DNA of 64,000 nucleotides from Cyclobacterium sp. SYSU L10401. GTDB lineage: Bacteria > Bacteroidota > Bacteroidia > Cytophagales > Cyclobacteriaceae. The position numbers and the translations under genes are program-made. The first letter of the stretch is position 1. Every line of letters begins with the position of its first letter. Below are positions 26,116 to 34,644 of this stretch, in pieces. The stretch covers positions 958,132-1,022,131 of the forward strand of contig NZ_WOFO01000001.1 of the NCBI RefSeq assembly GCF_010993705.1, given 5' to 3'. The notes under the pieces were generated by a model, which worked only from the letters and a program-made list of their open reading frames with translations, ran no database searches and was not told the DNA's origin.

Positions 26116-26676
26116 TTATTGTTTTTTAATGTTGAAAAATACCTGCAGCGTGTTCCACAGTTTTCTTTTTAAACCCTCATTCTTTTCCAATTCTTCCAGC
26201 TCATCTGCAAAGAAATAGTCAAATGGCTCCTGTGAAATATGGTAGTTATTTTTTTTCATTTTCATCAGCGGGTGGTGTAAGGTCCCAAAAAGGATCATTT
26301 TATTGGGGTCAAGCTGTATTAAAGGGTCTTCGTTAGAATCCTTTAGTGATTTTTCAGACACCAATGCAATGTCTTTCAGTGAGAGGTTTACAGCCCTGAA
26401 TACCTTAAATAGGAACTCTCTGGAACTTTCCTGAAGCTGGTCACCCTGATAGATTACCAGTATCGATTTTTGGAAGGCTCCTTCAAATTGTATGGGCTCA
26501 GGGTCCTGCTCCTCCGTGCCTGCTTCTTCAATTTGTGGTTCTTCTACTACATTAGATGTTTCGGCTGCCAATTCCATTCTGGTTGCCAATTGGTCAGCAG
26601 CCATTTTTTCATGGATTTCATTCTTGATGACATATAGGTCTTCAGTAAGGAAAAGGGATAATTCTTTGCTATTCAT
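26116..26676 (-). CDS. uncharacterised protein, possibly DNA polymerase III psi-like
   Basis: A 186-residue soluble protein. The first ~65 residues are helical and then acidic low-complexity (EEPQIEEAGTEEQDPEP). The second part has an alpha/beta pattern: KSILVIYQG, FLFKVFRAVNLSLKDIALVS, KMILFG, and an ending KLWNTLQVFFNIKK. That order resembles E. coli HolD (psi), which has a glycosylase-like fold with VLRALTVSPDQV and a late LW motif. Identity looks low, so this is a hypothesis only. A linear N-terminal segment followed by the fold would also fit psi, whose N-terminus binds the clamp loader. Confidence 0.7.
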   Translation of the reverse strand: MNSKELSLFLTEDLYVIKNEIHEKMAADQLATRMELAAETSNVVEEPQIEEAGTEEQDPEPIQFEGAFQKSILVIYQGDQLQESSREFLFKVFRAVNLSLKDIALVSEKSLKDSNEDPLIQLDPNKMILFGTLHHPLMKMKKNNYHISQEPFDYFFADELEELEKNEGLKRKLWNTLQVFFNIKKQ

Positions 26677-26710
26677 TTCAAATCAGCTATGGGTCTTTAA
26701 ATTACAAAAA

Positions 26711-27250
26711 TTATTGTTTCTTGCTGACCCCGTCCAGGTCAAACAGGGATTTTAATTCCGTCGCATCCTGAGGGTCCATGCGATTGGCCAGAATCAGTCT
26801 CAGCTGTCTCCTCCTTAGCGCTCCTGCATACAATTCTTCCTCTTTTTTACCATTCGGGACCAATTCCGGGACTTTTATGGGCATACCTTGCTGGTCCACC
26901 GCCACAAAAGTAAAAAATGCCTTGTGAGAAGCATATTTTTTATTGGCCGGAATGTCTTCCGCAAACACCTCTATATACACCTCCATAGAGGTGGAAAAAG
27001 CCCGGGTAACCTGTGATCTGAGGGTGACGACATTTCCCAGGGCTATGGGGTTTTTAAAAGAGATATTGTCTACTGATGCGGTTACGACTATGGAATTGGA
27101 ATGGCGCTGAGCAGCTATGGCGGCTACCACATCCATCCAATGCATCAATTTTCCACCCATCAAATTATTTAGTGTATTGGTGTCATTCGGAAGGACCATT
27201 TCGGTCATGATTACCTCTGATTCCTTCACCAGTTTTTTGTTCATTTCCAT
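26711..27250 (-). CDS. acyl-CoA thioesterase (hotdog fold)
   Basis: A 179-residue protein of the BFIT/YciA-type hotdog class. N-NTLNNLMGGKLMHWMDVVAAIAAQRHS contains the central helix with the catalytic region, and VDNISFKNPIALGNVVTLRSQV and the final FTFVAVD strand follow the family. It hydrolyses acyl-CoA to free acid and CoA; the preferred chain length cannot be told. It lies 12 bases after pcm and 34 bases before the psi-like gene. Confidence 0.93.
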   Translation of the reverse strand: MEMNKKLVKESEVIMTEMVLPNDTNTLNNLMGGKLMHWMDVVAAIAAQRHSNSIVVTASVDNISFKNPIALGNVVTLRSQVTRAFSTSMEVYIEVFAEDIPANKKYASHKAFFTFVAVDQQGMPIKVPELVPNGKKEEELYAGALRRRQLRLILANRMDPQDATELKSLFDLDGVSKKQ

Positions 27251-27262
27251 AAAAACACCGTT

Positions 27263-27919
27263 TTATTGCCAGCCCTCTTCGCCCAGAAGGGGCACAAATG
27301 CAAAATTGTCAAAATTTTCTTTCAGGATTTTTTTATCTGTTTGTTTGGTTAAACGCAGCATTTGCTGCGTATTTCTATCTCCTACCGGGATGACCATCAT
27401 TCCGCCAATTGCCAGCTGCTTTAATAGGGTTTTGGGTACGGTAGGTGCTCCTGCAGTTACAATGATTTTATCGAATGGAGCCTGATCCGGTAGCCCCTTG
27501 CTTCCATCCCCGCAGTAATGGTTTACATGTACGCCGATTTTTGGAAGAAATTTCCGGGTTCTGTTGTACAACACCTCATTGAACTCAATGGTGTGTACTT
27601 TTGCTCCCATACAGTACAAAATACCTGCCTGATATCCGGAGCCAGTGCCGATTTCCAGAATTTTATCTCCTGGTTTTACTTTTAAAAGCATGGTTTGGAA
27701 AGCTACTGTATAGGGCTGTGAAATGGTTTGCCCTTCACCAATTGGAAAGGCTTTGTCCTGGTAAGCATGACTTAGCAAAGCCGAGTCAAAGAAAAAATGG
27801 CGTGGGAAGTTGTTGATGGCTTCTAAAACCGCCTCATCTTTGATCCCCTTTTGACGTAGGGTATTGGTGAGTGTCCTCCTTTGTCCTTTGTGTAAATAGC
27901 TGTCTTCCAGTCTCAACAT
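27263..27919 (-). CDS. pcm: protein-L-isoaspartate O-methyltransferase
   Basis: A 218-residue protein with the PCMT signature: the SAM-binding motif ILEIGTGSGYQAGIL (about residues 78-92), and IGEGQTISQPYTVAFQ that contacts the isoaspartyl substrate. It methylates isoaspartate in damaged proteins so that they return to normal aspartate. It is the first gene of a five-gene minus-strand run and diverges from ribE with 124 bases between starts. Confidence 0.95.
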   Translation of the reverse strand: MLRLEDSYLHKGQRRTLTNTLRQKGIKDEAVLEAINNFPRHFFFDSALLSHAYQDKAFPIGEGQTISQPYTVAFQTMLLKVKPGDKILEIGTGSGYQAGILYCMGAKVHTIEFNEVLYNRTRKFLPKIGVHVNHYCGDGSKGLPDQAPFDKIIVTAGAPTVPKTLLKQLAIGGMMVIPVGDRNTQQMLRLTKQTDKKILKENFDNFAFVPLLGEEGWQ

Positions 27920-28043
27920 GGTTCTTGATCTTATCTTATACCGATTGAATAGCTAAGTTAATGCTAAAAATGGCTTACTTTGTCATTCAAACAAGATTAT
28001 CTCTTTCAGCGTTTACCTACTGTTTCTCTTAAAGAATAGAAAT

Positions 28044-28634
28044 ATGTTCACAGGAATTGTCGAATCCATCGGAAAGGTCATACAGGTAGAACGAGATGGT
28101 ACCAATAGGCATTTTGATATACAAAGTTCCCTGGCAGGGGAATTGAAAATAGACCAATCGGTAAGTCACAATGGGGTTTGTCTGACAGTGGTGGCTGTGG
28201 ATAAGGATGTTTATCGTGTCACGGCCATTGAAGAAACCCTGCAAAAGACCAATTTAGGAGTTTTGGAAAAAGGGCACGCCCTCAATTTGGAAAGGTGCAT
28301 GCCTGCCAATGGCAGATTTGATGGGCACATTGTTCAGGGACATGTGGATCAGACGGGTACCTTACTGGACATCAGTAATAAAGATGGGAGCTGGATATTC
28401 GATTTTGCCTATGATAGCCATGCAGGCAACATTACCGTAGAAAAAGGTTCCATTTGTGTCAATGGTACCAGCCTTACCTGTTTCAATTCCAGGGAAGGTG
28501 GTTTTAGTGTGGCCATCATCCCCTATACCTATGAGCACACCAATTTTCACCTACTCAGGCCAGGTGACGCTGTAAACCTGGAATTTGATATTATCGGAAA
28601 ATACATTCAAAGGCTGCTTAAAGGATACCAATAG
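28044..28634 (+). CDS. ribE: riboflavin synthase alpha chain
   Basis: A 196-residue protein made of two similar lumazine-binding halves, starting with the invariant MFTGIVESIGKV; the second half has FDGHIVQGHVDQTG. It converts two 6,7-dimethyl-8-ribityllumazine molecules into riboflavin and a pyrimidinedione. No FMN riboswitch is visible in the 124 bases upstream. Its 3' end overlaps the convergent PAP2 gene by 17 bases. Confidence 0.97.
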   Translation: MFTGIVESIGKVIQVERDGTNRHFDIQSSLAGELKIDQSVSHNGVCLTVVAVDKDVYRVTAIEETLQKTNLGVLEKGHALNLERCMPANGRFDGHIVQGHVDQTGTLLDISNKDGSWIFDFAYDSHAGNITVEKGSICVNGTSLTCFNSREGGFSVAIIPYTYEHTNFHLLRPGDAVNLEFDIIGKYIQRLLKGYQ

Positions 28635-29211
28635 TTTGGCTTTCAAATTTTCTTTTCCAGATGTTCCGGAAGAGGCAGACCACCATCCAAACCAATAGGG
28701 CCAGAATGATCCCAAGCAAAGCACCTGCTAAGATGTCCATTGGGTAGTGTACGCCCAGGTATATCCTGGTGTAGGAGACTATGGCTGCCCACAAAAATAA
28801 CCAGCCAAAAGATTTGATCCGATCTTGCCCCACTTTCCATAGGTAGGTGGCCAGGGCAAAGGTGTTGGCAGCATGGGAGGAAGCGAATCCATACCTGCCT
28901 CCACAACCGGAATAGTTCCAAATAACCTCCTCCCACCTGGAATCATGGCAAGGGCGGAGCCTTTCAAAAAATGGTTTCATGATGCTCGAAGTCAACTGGT
29001 CTGCCAGGACGATTACAAGTACCAGCCCAAGAATGTACCATATGCTATCTTTTTTGTAGGTTTTAATAATCAGATACAACAAATACAAATACAAGGGTAT
29101 CCAGATGAATCTCCCTGTCAGGGCCAACATGATGGGGTCCAACCAGGACAGGTGTAGTTGGTTGAGGAAGAGAAACAAAGCCTCATCCCAATCTTTAATC
29201 TGTTCAATCAT
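28618..29211 (-). CDS. PAP2-family membrane phosphatase
   Basis: A 197-residue protein with about five membrane helices and the three PAP2 motifs: K79-x6-R86-P87, SSH at 111-113, and R149-x5-H155-x3-D159. It is probably an undecaprenyl-diphosphate or lipid phosphatase on the periplasmic face. The start overlaps hemF by 4 bases (ATGA), and its end overlaps ribE by 17 bases. Confidence 0.93.
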   Translation of the reverse strand: MIEQIKDWDEALFLFLNQLHLSWLDPIMLALTGRFIWIPLYLYLLYLIIKTYKKDSIWYILGLVLVIVLADQLTSSIMKPFFERLRPCHDSRWEEVIWNYSGCGGRYGFASSHAANTFALATYLWKVGQDRIKSFGWLFLWAAIVSYTRIYLGVHYPMDILAGALLGIILALLVWMVVCLFRNIWKRKFESQTIGIL

Positions 29212-30119
29212 TTCGCTGCGTTTATCCAGTCCACGCCTTTCTTGAGCCGGTCAAGGGTAAGGGCCTCTGCTGATCCGGGTTCTGGGGTTTGATTATATTC
29301 CCAGCGTGCCAGGGGGGGCATACTCATGAGGATGCTTTCTGTCCTGCCATTGGTGTCTAATCCAAACTTGGTGCCTGCATCCCAGACCAGGTTAAACTCT
29401 ACATACCGGCCCCTTCTCAAGGCCTGCCATTGAAGCTCTTTTTCCCCATAGGTTTTGGCCGAATGTTTGTTCATGAAATACCGGTAAATTTTCGGAAACA
29501 GGTAGCCCACCTCTTCTACAAAGGAAAGCAATTTTGGGAAGGGCATATCCGCATCTGCCATCAGCCTGTCAAAGAAAATGCCACCAACACCTCGGGTTTC
29601 TTCCCGGTGGGGAATATAGAAATAGTCATCTGCCCATGTCTTGAACCTGGGGTAATAGTCTGGATGGTAGCTGTCGCAAAGGTCCTTAAGCTGCCGGTGA
29701 AAATACTGCGCATCAACATTGTCTATATAATGAGGACTAAGGTCTATGCCCCCTCCAAACCAATAGGTGCCATTACTCATTTCAAAATAGCGGATATTCA
29801 TGTGAATGATGGGGACCAGTGGACTGATGGGGTGAATCACTATGGATACACCTGTAGCAAAAAAATCTGCTTTTTCCAGCTTAAGTTTTTTTAGGATTTT
29901 TTTTGGAGTAGGACCATGGACAGCACTGAAAGCAACCCCACCCTTGGCGATGATGTTTCCGTTTTTCATCACCCGGGTAGTCCCTCCGCCTCCCTGTGCT
30001 CGCTGCCATTCATCAGATATAAACCTTCCCTGTCCATCTTCATCTTCCAGCTCTCCACAGATATGGTCCTGAATGGTTTTGAATTTTTCTTTGATAACTT
30101 CTTTGTTGATTTTCTCCAT
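29208..30119 (-). CDS. hemF: oxygen-dependent coproporphyrinogen III oxidase
   Basis: A 303-residue protein of normal length. Diagnostic stretches are GGGGTTRVMKNGNIIAKGGV, SIVIHPISPLVPIIHMNIRYF, GGGIDLSPHY and RGVGGIFFDRL, ending with YNQTPEPGSAE. It uses O2 to decarboxylate two propionates, giving protoporphyrinogen IX for haem. Presence of this enzyme fits an aerobe. It follows tamL by 21 bases, with the PAP2 gene after it. Confidence 0.97.
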   Translation of the reverse strand: MEKINKEVIKEKFKTIQDHICGELEDEDGQGRFISDEWQRAQGGGGTTRVMKNGNIIAKGGVAFSAVHGPTPKKILKKLKLEKADFFATGVSIVIHPISPLVPIIHMNIRYFEMSNGTYWFGGGIDLSPHYIDNVDAQYFHRQLKDLCDSYHPDYYPRFKTWADDYFYIPHREETRGVGGIFFDRLMADADMPFPKLLSFVEEVGYLFPKIYRYFMNKHSAKTYGEKELQWQALRRGRYVEFNLVWDAGTKFGLDTNGRTESILMSMPPLARWEYNQTPEPGSAEALTLDRLKKGVDWINAAK

Positions 30120-30140
30120 TCCTGATTTCTATCGATAAAA

Positions 30141-32570
30141 TTAGAAGGGATAGCCGATCCCAATATTGAATACTTGCTGACCTTTTTCCCCAAAGGGTTG
30201 TTTGAAGGAGATGTTATCCAAAATAAAACGCTCCTTCTCGGGTCTGGCAGGATCATAAGCTTTTATACCCATGTCCAGGCGCAGCACAAGGAAATCAAAA
30301 TCCATCCGGAGACCCAATCCGGTTCCAATGGCCAATTCTTTATAGAATCGATTTACCTTAAAATCGGTTCCTTCCCGGGAAGGATCCACTGCAAATGTCC
30401 AGGTATTGCCGGCATCTATAAAGAAGGCACCATCAAAATAGCCAAATAATTTTCTTCTGAATTCAAACATGGCTTCGAAAAGAATTTCTCCTGGCTGTTC
30501 AAACCGGTAGTCAAAAGTTCCATCCTCGCGGGTTTCGGGAGTAAAACTTCCTGGTCCCAACCTTCGGGGTTGCCAGGCCCGGATACTGGTACTTCCTCCT
30601 GCAAAAAAATATTTTTCATAGGGTAGTACTCCTCCGCTGATCCCATAGGGTTTGGCCAGGCCCAGGTTGAGCCTGTAAGCAAAAGTGCTGTTATTGGTCA
30701 AGGGGATATACCTTCTGAAGTCCGATTGGAATTTTAAAAATTGGAAATAATTCAAATTCCGGTCCGCCAGCCTTTCCGGATCGACAAAGTTGAAGGTAGT
30801 ACCGCCGCTTTCTACAAACAAACGCCATAGGGAAGCCTGATTTCTCCGGTACAGGCCATACTGGTTAAAATTGATGATGACCTGACCTGATATGCTACTG
30901 ACGTAGGATGGAAGAAAGGAATTGATCAGGTTATTACCCTGGGCTTGCAGCTCTTCCAGCCTGGACCGAAAAAGAGAATCCAGGTTGGATCGGATAAGGT
31001 TGGCATCCAGTAAGTTTACCGAAAACTGGTGCTTCAGGTTTCTGGTGGCCCATGTATAGGCCAGGATGGTGTTCAAGGCATCCCGGACATATTCCGGCCG
31101 ATTGACATAGCTGTATCCGAGCAGGGTTCTGGTCCTGGGATTGTAGCGACCAAATTTTTCCAGTGTACCAAAATTAAAAGGGACCAGAAACTGGGGATAA
31201 ATAATGGAAGCAGAGGTGGACAGCTCCCGGCTTCTGTAGACACCTCCTTCGGTAGTGGCTGAGGCCACTCCTTCCAGTCCAGCCCTGAAATTAAACTCAA
31301 AGATTTCCAATCCACGGAAAAGGTTTCTGTTTCGCAGGGAATGACTGAAAAAAGGACCGGGAAGTTGCTCTGTTACACTCGCACCAAGTTGATTGGTGAT
31401 TTGGAATTTTTGATTGGGTCGGGTAAAAATCTTCGTCCGGATGCGATTATCCAACGTGTCAAAAGAAATGTTTACAAACCTGAAAACATCCAGATTGGCC
31501 AATTGGCGCTGTGTTTCGATGACTGCATTTTTACTGTAAACATCCCCTTTTTTCTGGAATATACGTGATCGGATAATTTTTTCTGCATACCGGTCCTGGT
31601 ACATGATGAATTGTACATTGTCCCATTCAGAGTGAATTTTTTCATCCGGAATGATGTCATTTGGGCTGGCTATGGTGAAGATGATGGAATCAATGGTGTA
31701 GAGGCGGTGGTTCTCACCCTGACCTGGTTTTCTGATGAGTTGTTCAATGACCACTTTTTTATCCAGGGTGTCTTTAAACACATTGTATTCAATAAAAGAT
31801 TTTGAAAAGGTATAATATCCATTGTCTTTCATTAGGTCTTCTACCCGCTGCCTTTCTTTGGTCAGGTTTGTCTGGGCATATTTTTCACCTTCCCTTAGCA
31901 GACTGAAGCGCTGGTGTTTCTCGAGTAATTGATAAATAGACGGATCATCTGATTTGGTAAATATACTATCGATCCTGTAGCCTGCATTTTCTTCAATCAG
32001 GTAGCTCACTTCGGCCTTTTTCCCGGTAATATCAATTTGCGTTTTTACTTTCGCATCAAAAAATCCATTGTTTTGGAGGTAGACATTTATTTGCTGCCTG
32101 GAGGAGGCTACTTTTGCGCTGTCCAGTATCACTTTGGCATTGCCTGTCCGCATAAACCAGTTGCCATAGTCCAGTTTCCGCTCCAGGTTACTGATGCTGC
32201 TTTCCAGTTTCCGATATCGTTTTTCTACTTTCCTGGAGGAATTCCCTTCATTGATAAGCTGTGATAGTTCCCTGGCTTCCACCTGGGTTTGTTCTAACCT
32301 GGAGCTTAGCTTAGAGCTGTCATAAAAGGCAGTACCCAAATGATAGACCATTACCCCCGGAGAGAGATTGAGTACAGGTATCCTGGTATTGGGCTTTTGT
32401 TGGATCAGGCTTCTGATGGCATCTGCATCACTTTTTTCAATACCCTCCGTTTGGACATCATACAGCAGCAGCTCATTTTGTTTTAGCCCCCTTGTCAACG
32501 AACAGCTCCACAACAACAGGATCAAAAAAAGAAAGTTTATATATTTGATTTTCCTCACTTCAACACTCAT
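30141..32570 (-). CDS. tamL: TamL-type Omp85 lipoprotein (BamA/TamA family)
   Basis: An 809-residue outer-membrane protein. A lipoprotein signal ends LLLWSC with Cys 23. Several POTRA-like repeats (about residues 35-390) are followed by the 16-strand barrel domain (about 390-809), with FFAGGSTSIRAWQPRRLGPG matching the Omp85 L6 VRGY-type loop. A lipid anchor on a TamA-like protein is the hallmark of TamL in Bacteroidota. With TamB it serves envelope assembly; no tamB gene lies beside it in this window. Divergent from the SpoU gene with only 5 bases between start codons. Confidence 0.9.
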   Translation of the reverse strand: MSVEVRKIKYINFLFLILLLWSCSLTRGLKQNELLLYDVQTEGIEKSDADAIRSLIQQKPNTRIPVLNLSPGVMVYHLGTAFYDSSKLSSRLEQTQVEARELSQLINEGNSSRKVEKRYRKLESSISNLERKLDYGNWFMRTGNAKVILDSAKVASSRQQINVYLQNNGFFDAKVKTQIDITGKKAEVSYLIEENAGYRIDSIFTKSDDPSIYQLLEKHQRFSLLREGEKYAQTNLTKERQRVEDLMKDNGYYTFSKSFIEYNVFKDTLDKKVVIEQLIRKPGQGENHRLYTIDSIIFTIASPNDIIPDEKIHSEWDNVQFIMYQDRYAEKIIRSRIFQKKGDVYSKNAVIETQRQLANLDVFRFVNISFDTLDNRIRTKIFTRPNQKFQITNQLGASVTEQLPGPFFSHSLRNRNLFRGLEIFEFNFRAGLEGVASATTEGGVYRSRELSTSASIIYPQFLVPFNFGTLEKFGRYNPRTRTLLGYSYVNRPEYVRDALNTILAYTWATRNLKHQFSVNLLDANLIRSNLDSLFRSRLEELQAQGNNLINSFLPSYVSSISGQVIINFNQYGLYRRNQASLWRLFVESGGTTFNFVDPERLADRNLNYFQFLKFQSDFRRYIPLTNNSTFAYRLNLGLAKPYGISGGVLPYEKYFFAGGSTSIRAWQPRRLGPGSFTPETREDGTFDYRFEQPGEILFEAMFEFRRKLFGYFDGAFFIDAGNTWTFAVDPSREGTDFKVNRFYKELAIGTGLGLRMDFDFLVLRLDMGIKAYDPARPEKERFILDNISFKQPFGEKGQQVFNIGIGYPF
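32540..32547 (+). promoter_or_regulatory. -7 box of the SpoU gene, inside tamL
   Basis: TATATTTG, a perfect TAnnTTTG, lies 28 bases before the SpoU ATG and inside the tamL coding sequence. No TTG is seen at the right distance. Confidence 0.5.
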
Positions 32571-32575
32571 GGCTA

Positions 32576-33322
32576 ATGCTAAGCAAAAATACAGTTAAGT
32601 TTATTAAATCCTTGCAACAGAAAAAATTCCGTAGGCAAGAAATGGCTTTTTTTGTGGAGGGAGCCAAAAATGTAACGGAGTTACTGCTTTCAGATTTCAC
32701 CATTACCCATTTACTTCTTACAGACAAATTCCTTTCCGAGCAGCAGACTCTGTTGGCTAGGTTTGAAGGAGAAAAAATAGTGACCACACCTAAAGCATTG
32801 AAAAGCATGGGTACTTTTTCCAGTAATGAACAGGCCCTAGCTGTTGCCCGGATCAAACCCAATGCTCCCCTGGAAATAAGACCTGGAGAACTGATCCTGG
32901 CCCTGGATGATATACGGGACCCCGGAAACCTGGGAACCATCATCCGAATTGCAGATTGGTATGGGATTAAAAAAATCTTGCTCTCTCCGGAGACAGCTGA
33001 TGTATACAATCCAAAGGTGCTGCATGCGAGCATGGGTTCATTCAGCAGGATGAGTTTTGAATATGTGGATTTAAAGTCAAAACTGTCGGATGTGGCTGTT
33101 CCTGTTTATGGAGCTTTTCTGGAAGGTGTATCTATCCATGATTTTGAGGGAGGTACTGATGGGGTATTGTTGATGGGCAACGAGTCTCACGGGATTCGGG
33201 ATGACCTGAAAGCCCTGGTCTCTCAAAAGCTGACCATTCCTGCTTTTGGAGCTGCAGAATCTCTCAATGTGGCCATCGCTACAGCTGTGATTTGTGATAA
33301 TTTCAGGCGTTTAAACAAGTGA
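32576..33322 (+). CDS. SpoU/TrmH-class RNA 2'-O-methyltransferase
   Basis: A 248-residue protein. The N-terminal substrate-binding domain starts FIKSLQQKKFRRQEMAFFVEG. The SPOUT knot motifs follow: LDDIRDPGNLGTIIRIADW (motif 1), VLLMGNESHGI (motif 2) and IPAFGAAESLNVAIATAV (motif 3). It methylates a ribose 2'-OH in rRNA or tRNA using SAM; the target is not readable. Its start lies 5 bases from the tamL start on the other strand, so their promoters overlap. Confidence 0.94.
   Translation: MLSKNTVKFIKSLQQKKFRRQEMAFFVEGAKNVTELLLSDFTITHLLLTDKFLSEQQTLLARFEGEKIVTTPKALKSMGTFSSNEQALAVARIKPNAPLEIRPGELILALDDIRDPGNLGTIIRIADWYGIKKILLSPETADVYNPKVLHASMGSFSRMSFEYVDLKSKLSDVAVPVYGAFLEGVSIHDFEGGTDGVLLMGNESHGIRDDLKALVSQKLTIPAFGAAESLNVAIATAVICDNFRRLNK
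32584..32617 (-). promoter_or_regulatory. promoter of tamL, inside the SpoU gene
   Basis: On the minus strand: TTG (32617-32615), 23 bases, TATTTTTG (32591-32584). The box is a perfect TAnnTTTG 13 bases before the tamL ATG, and both elements fall in the SpoU coding sequence. Confidence 0.5.
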
Positions 33323-33566
33323 AAGGTTAGGTTGCGTTGGGACATTCCGATAGGGTAGTAAAGGAAAGAATTATTGGTGATTTTGGGCTGCGACAAATAC
33401 CTATTTCCGATTCCATTTTACAGCTTCATTTTTTGGAGGATGGATCCGGGGAATAATAATTAAAAAAAATTAACATCAATCATTTGCAGATAATTTAATA
33501 ATTTAGTTAATTAACCTTTAAATCCTCTTTTAAATATATACCGACGTGTGCTAATCTACATCTACA

Positions 33567-34640
33567 ATGAAAAAAGTCACTTTTATTTATGTTTTGCCTA
33601 TTTTATTAGGTCATTTGATTTCCTGTAGTGAACCCGAAGCGGAAAGCCAGGAAGTTCCTATGGAGAACTTTAGAGATGAAGTTAAGGCTACTACTGTACG
33701 GGTAGGTCAGTCTGAAAGTAAATCCTTCGACTACCTGATCAATGCTACCGGTAAGATAGAGGCAGCCAATGAGGTGATGGTTATTGTAGAAAGGCCTGGT
33801 TACCTGCTGGAGGTGGCAGTGGAAGAAGGGCAGTGGGTGGAGGCTGGTCAGGTGATAGCCCGCCTGGATAAAACGGACAGTCAGATGGACTGGGAGAAGT
33901 CACAGGTGGATTTGAGATCGGCTACAGCAGAATACCAAAGTCGCAAAATTGCAGCTGATGTGGAAACCTACCTGATGGATTCCCTGGACAATGTGGATAG
34001 GGATGAATTCTGGAAGGCTTCCAGTGGCTTATTGTCAGCCCAGATTGCGGTAAGGGAGGCTGAGCGAAATCTGGAAAAAACAGACATCAAAGCTCCGATC
34101 AGTGGGGCCATTGCAGACCTGCAGCTGAAAAAGGGAAGTCTGGTCAATGCTGGAGATGAGGTTTGCCTGGTTTTGAGCACCAATGTCCTGGAAATGAAAG
34201 TAAAGATTTTGGAATCAGATATCGTCTATGTAAACAAAGGGCATAGGGCTGAAGTGTACCCAGTCTCAGGATCTGGAGAAGGCATTACAGGTACCGTTAC
34301 CAGTATTAACCCCAAAGTAGACGAAAGCGGACTGGTACAGGTCACCCTTACCCTCAGCAAAGCCGGAAGCCTGCTTCCGGGTATGAATGCCAGGTCTGTG
34401 ATCCGCGCACCACAAAACAACAGTCTGGTGGTACCCAAGGAGGCAGTTGTATACCGTTCTGGCAGGCCTGTAGTATTTACCATAGATAACAATGAGGCCA
34501 TCTGGAATTATGTAGAAGTAGGCAAAGACAATGGGAGGGAGATGGAAATCCTGGATGGGCTGGTAGCCAGCCAGCAAGTAATCATCAGCAACAATGTACA
34601 GCTGGCCCACCAGGCTCCGGTACAGGTTTTAACAGAATAA
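33567..34640 (+). CDS. RND efflux periplasmic adaptor (MFP, lipoprotein)
   Basis: A 357-residue protein. The lipoprotein signal ends GHLISC, Cys 20. Order: barrel-sandwich (GYLLEVAVEEGQWVEAGQVIARLD, then ADLQLKKGSLVNAGDEV), a short helical hairpin between (about residues 105-170), beta-barrel and membrane-proximal domains (VPKEAVVYRSGRPVVFTID). It bridges the inner-membrane permease to an outer-membrane channel. The permease gene follows 4 bases later. The 244 bases upstream hold no gene and no perfect promoter box. Confidence 0.95.
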   Translation: MKKVTFIYVLPILLGHLISCSEPEAESQEVPMENFRDEVKATTVRVGQSESKSFDYLINATGKIEAANEVMVIVERPGYLLEVAVEEGQWVEAGQVIARLDKTDSQMDWEKSQVDLRSATAEYQSRKIAADVETYLMDSLDNVDRDEFWKASSGLLSAQIAVREAERNLEKTDIKAPISGAIADLQLKKGSLVNAGDEVCLVLSTNVLEMKVKILESDIVYVNKGHRAEVYPVSGSGEGITGTVTSINPKVDESGLVQVTLTLSKAGSLLPGMNARSVIRAPQNNSLVVPKEAVVYRSGRPVVFTIDNNEAIWNYVEVGKDNGREMEILDGLVASQQVIISNNVQLAHQAPVQVLTE

Positions 34641-34644
34641 AGTT

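Noticed and set aside
27920-28043. Possible FMN riboswitch upstream of ribE
   Set aside because: The gap is only 124 bases and lacks the conserved FMN aptamer blocks.
29430-29894. A 154-codon open frame opposite hemF
   Set aside because: It lies wholly inside the well-supported hemF and has no recognisable product.
33323-33566. Possible small gene or RNA in the 244-base gap before the efflux adaptor
   Set aside because: No open frame of useful length, no hairpin with T-run and no tRNA-like pattern is visible; the last 100 bases are simply AT-rich promoter-like DNA.
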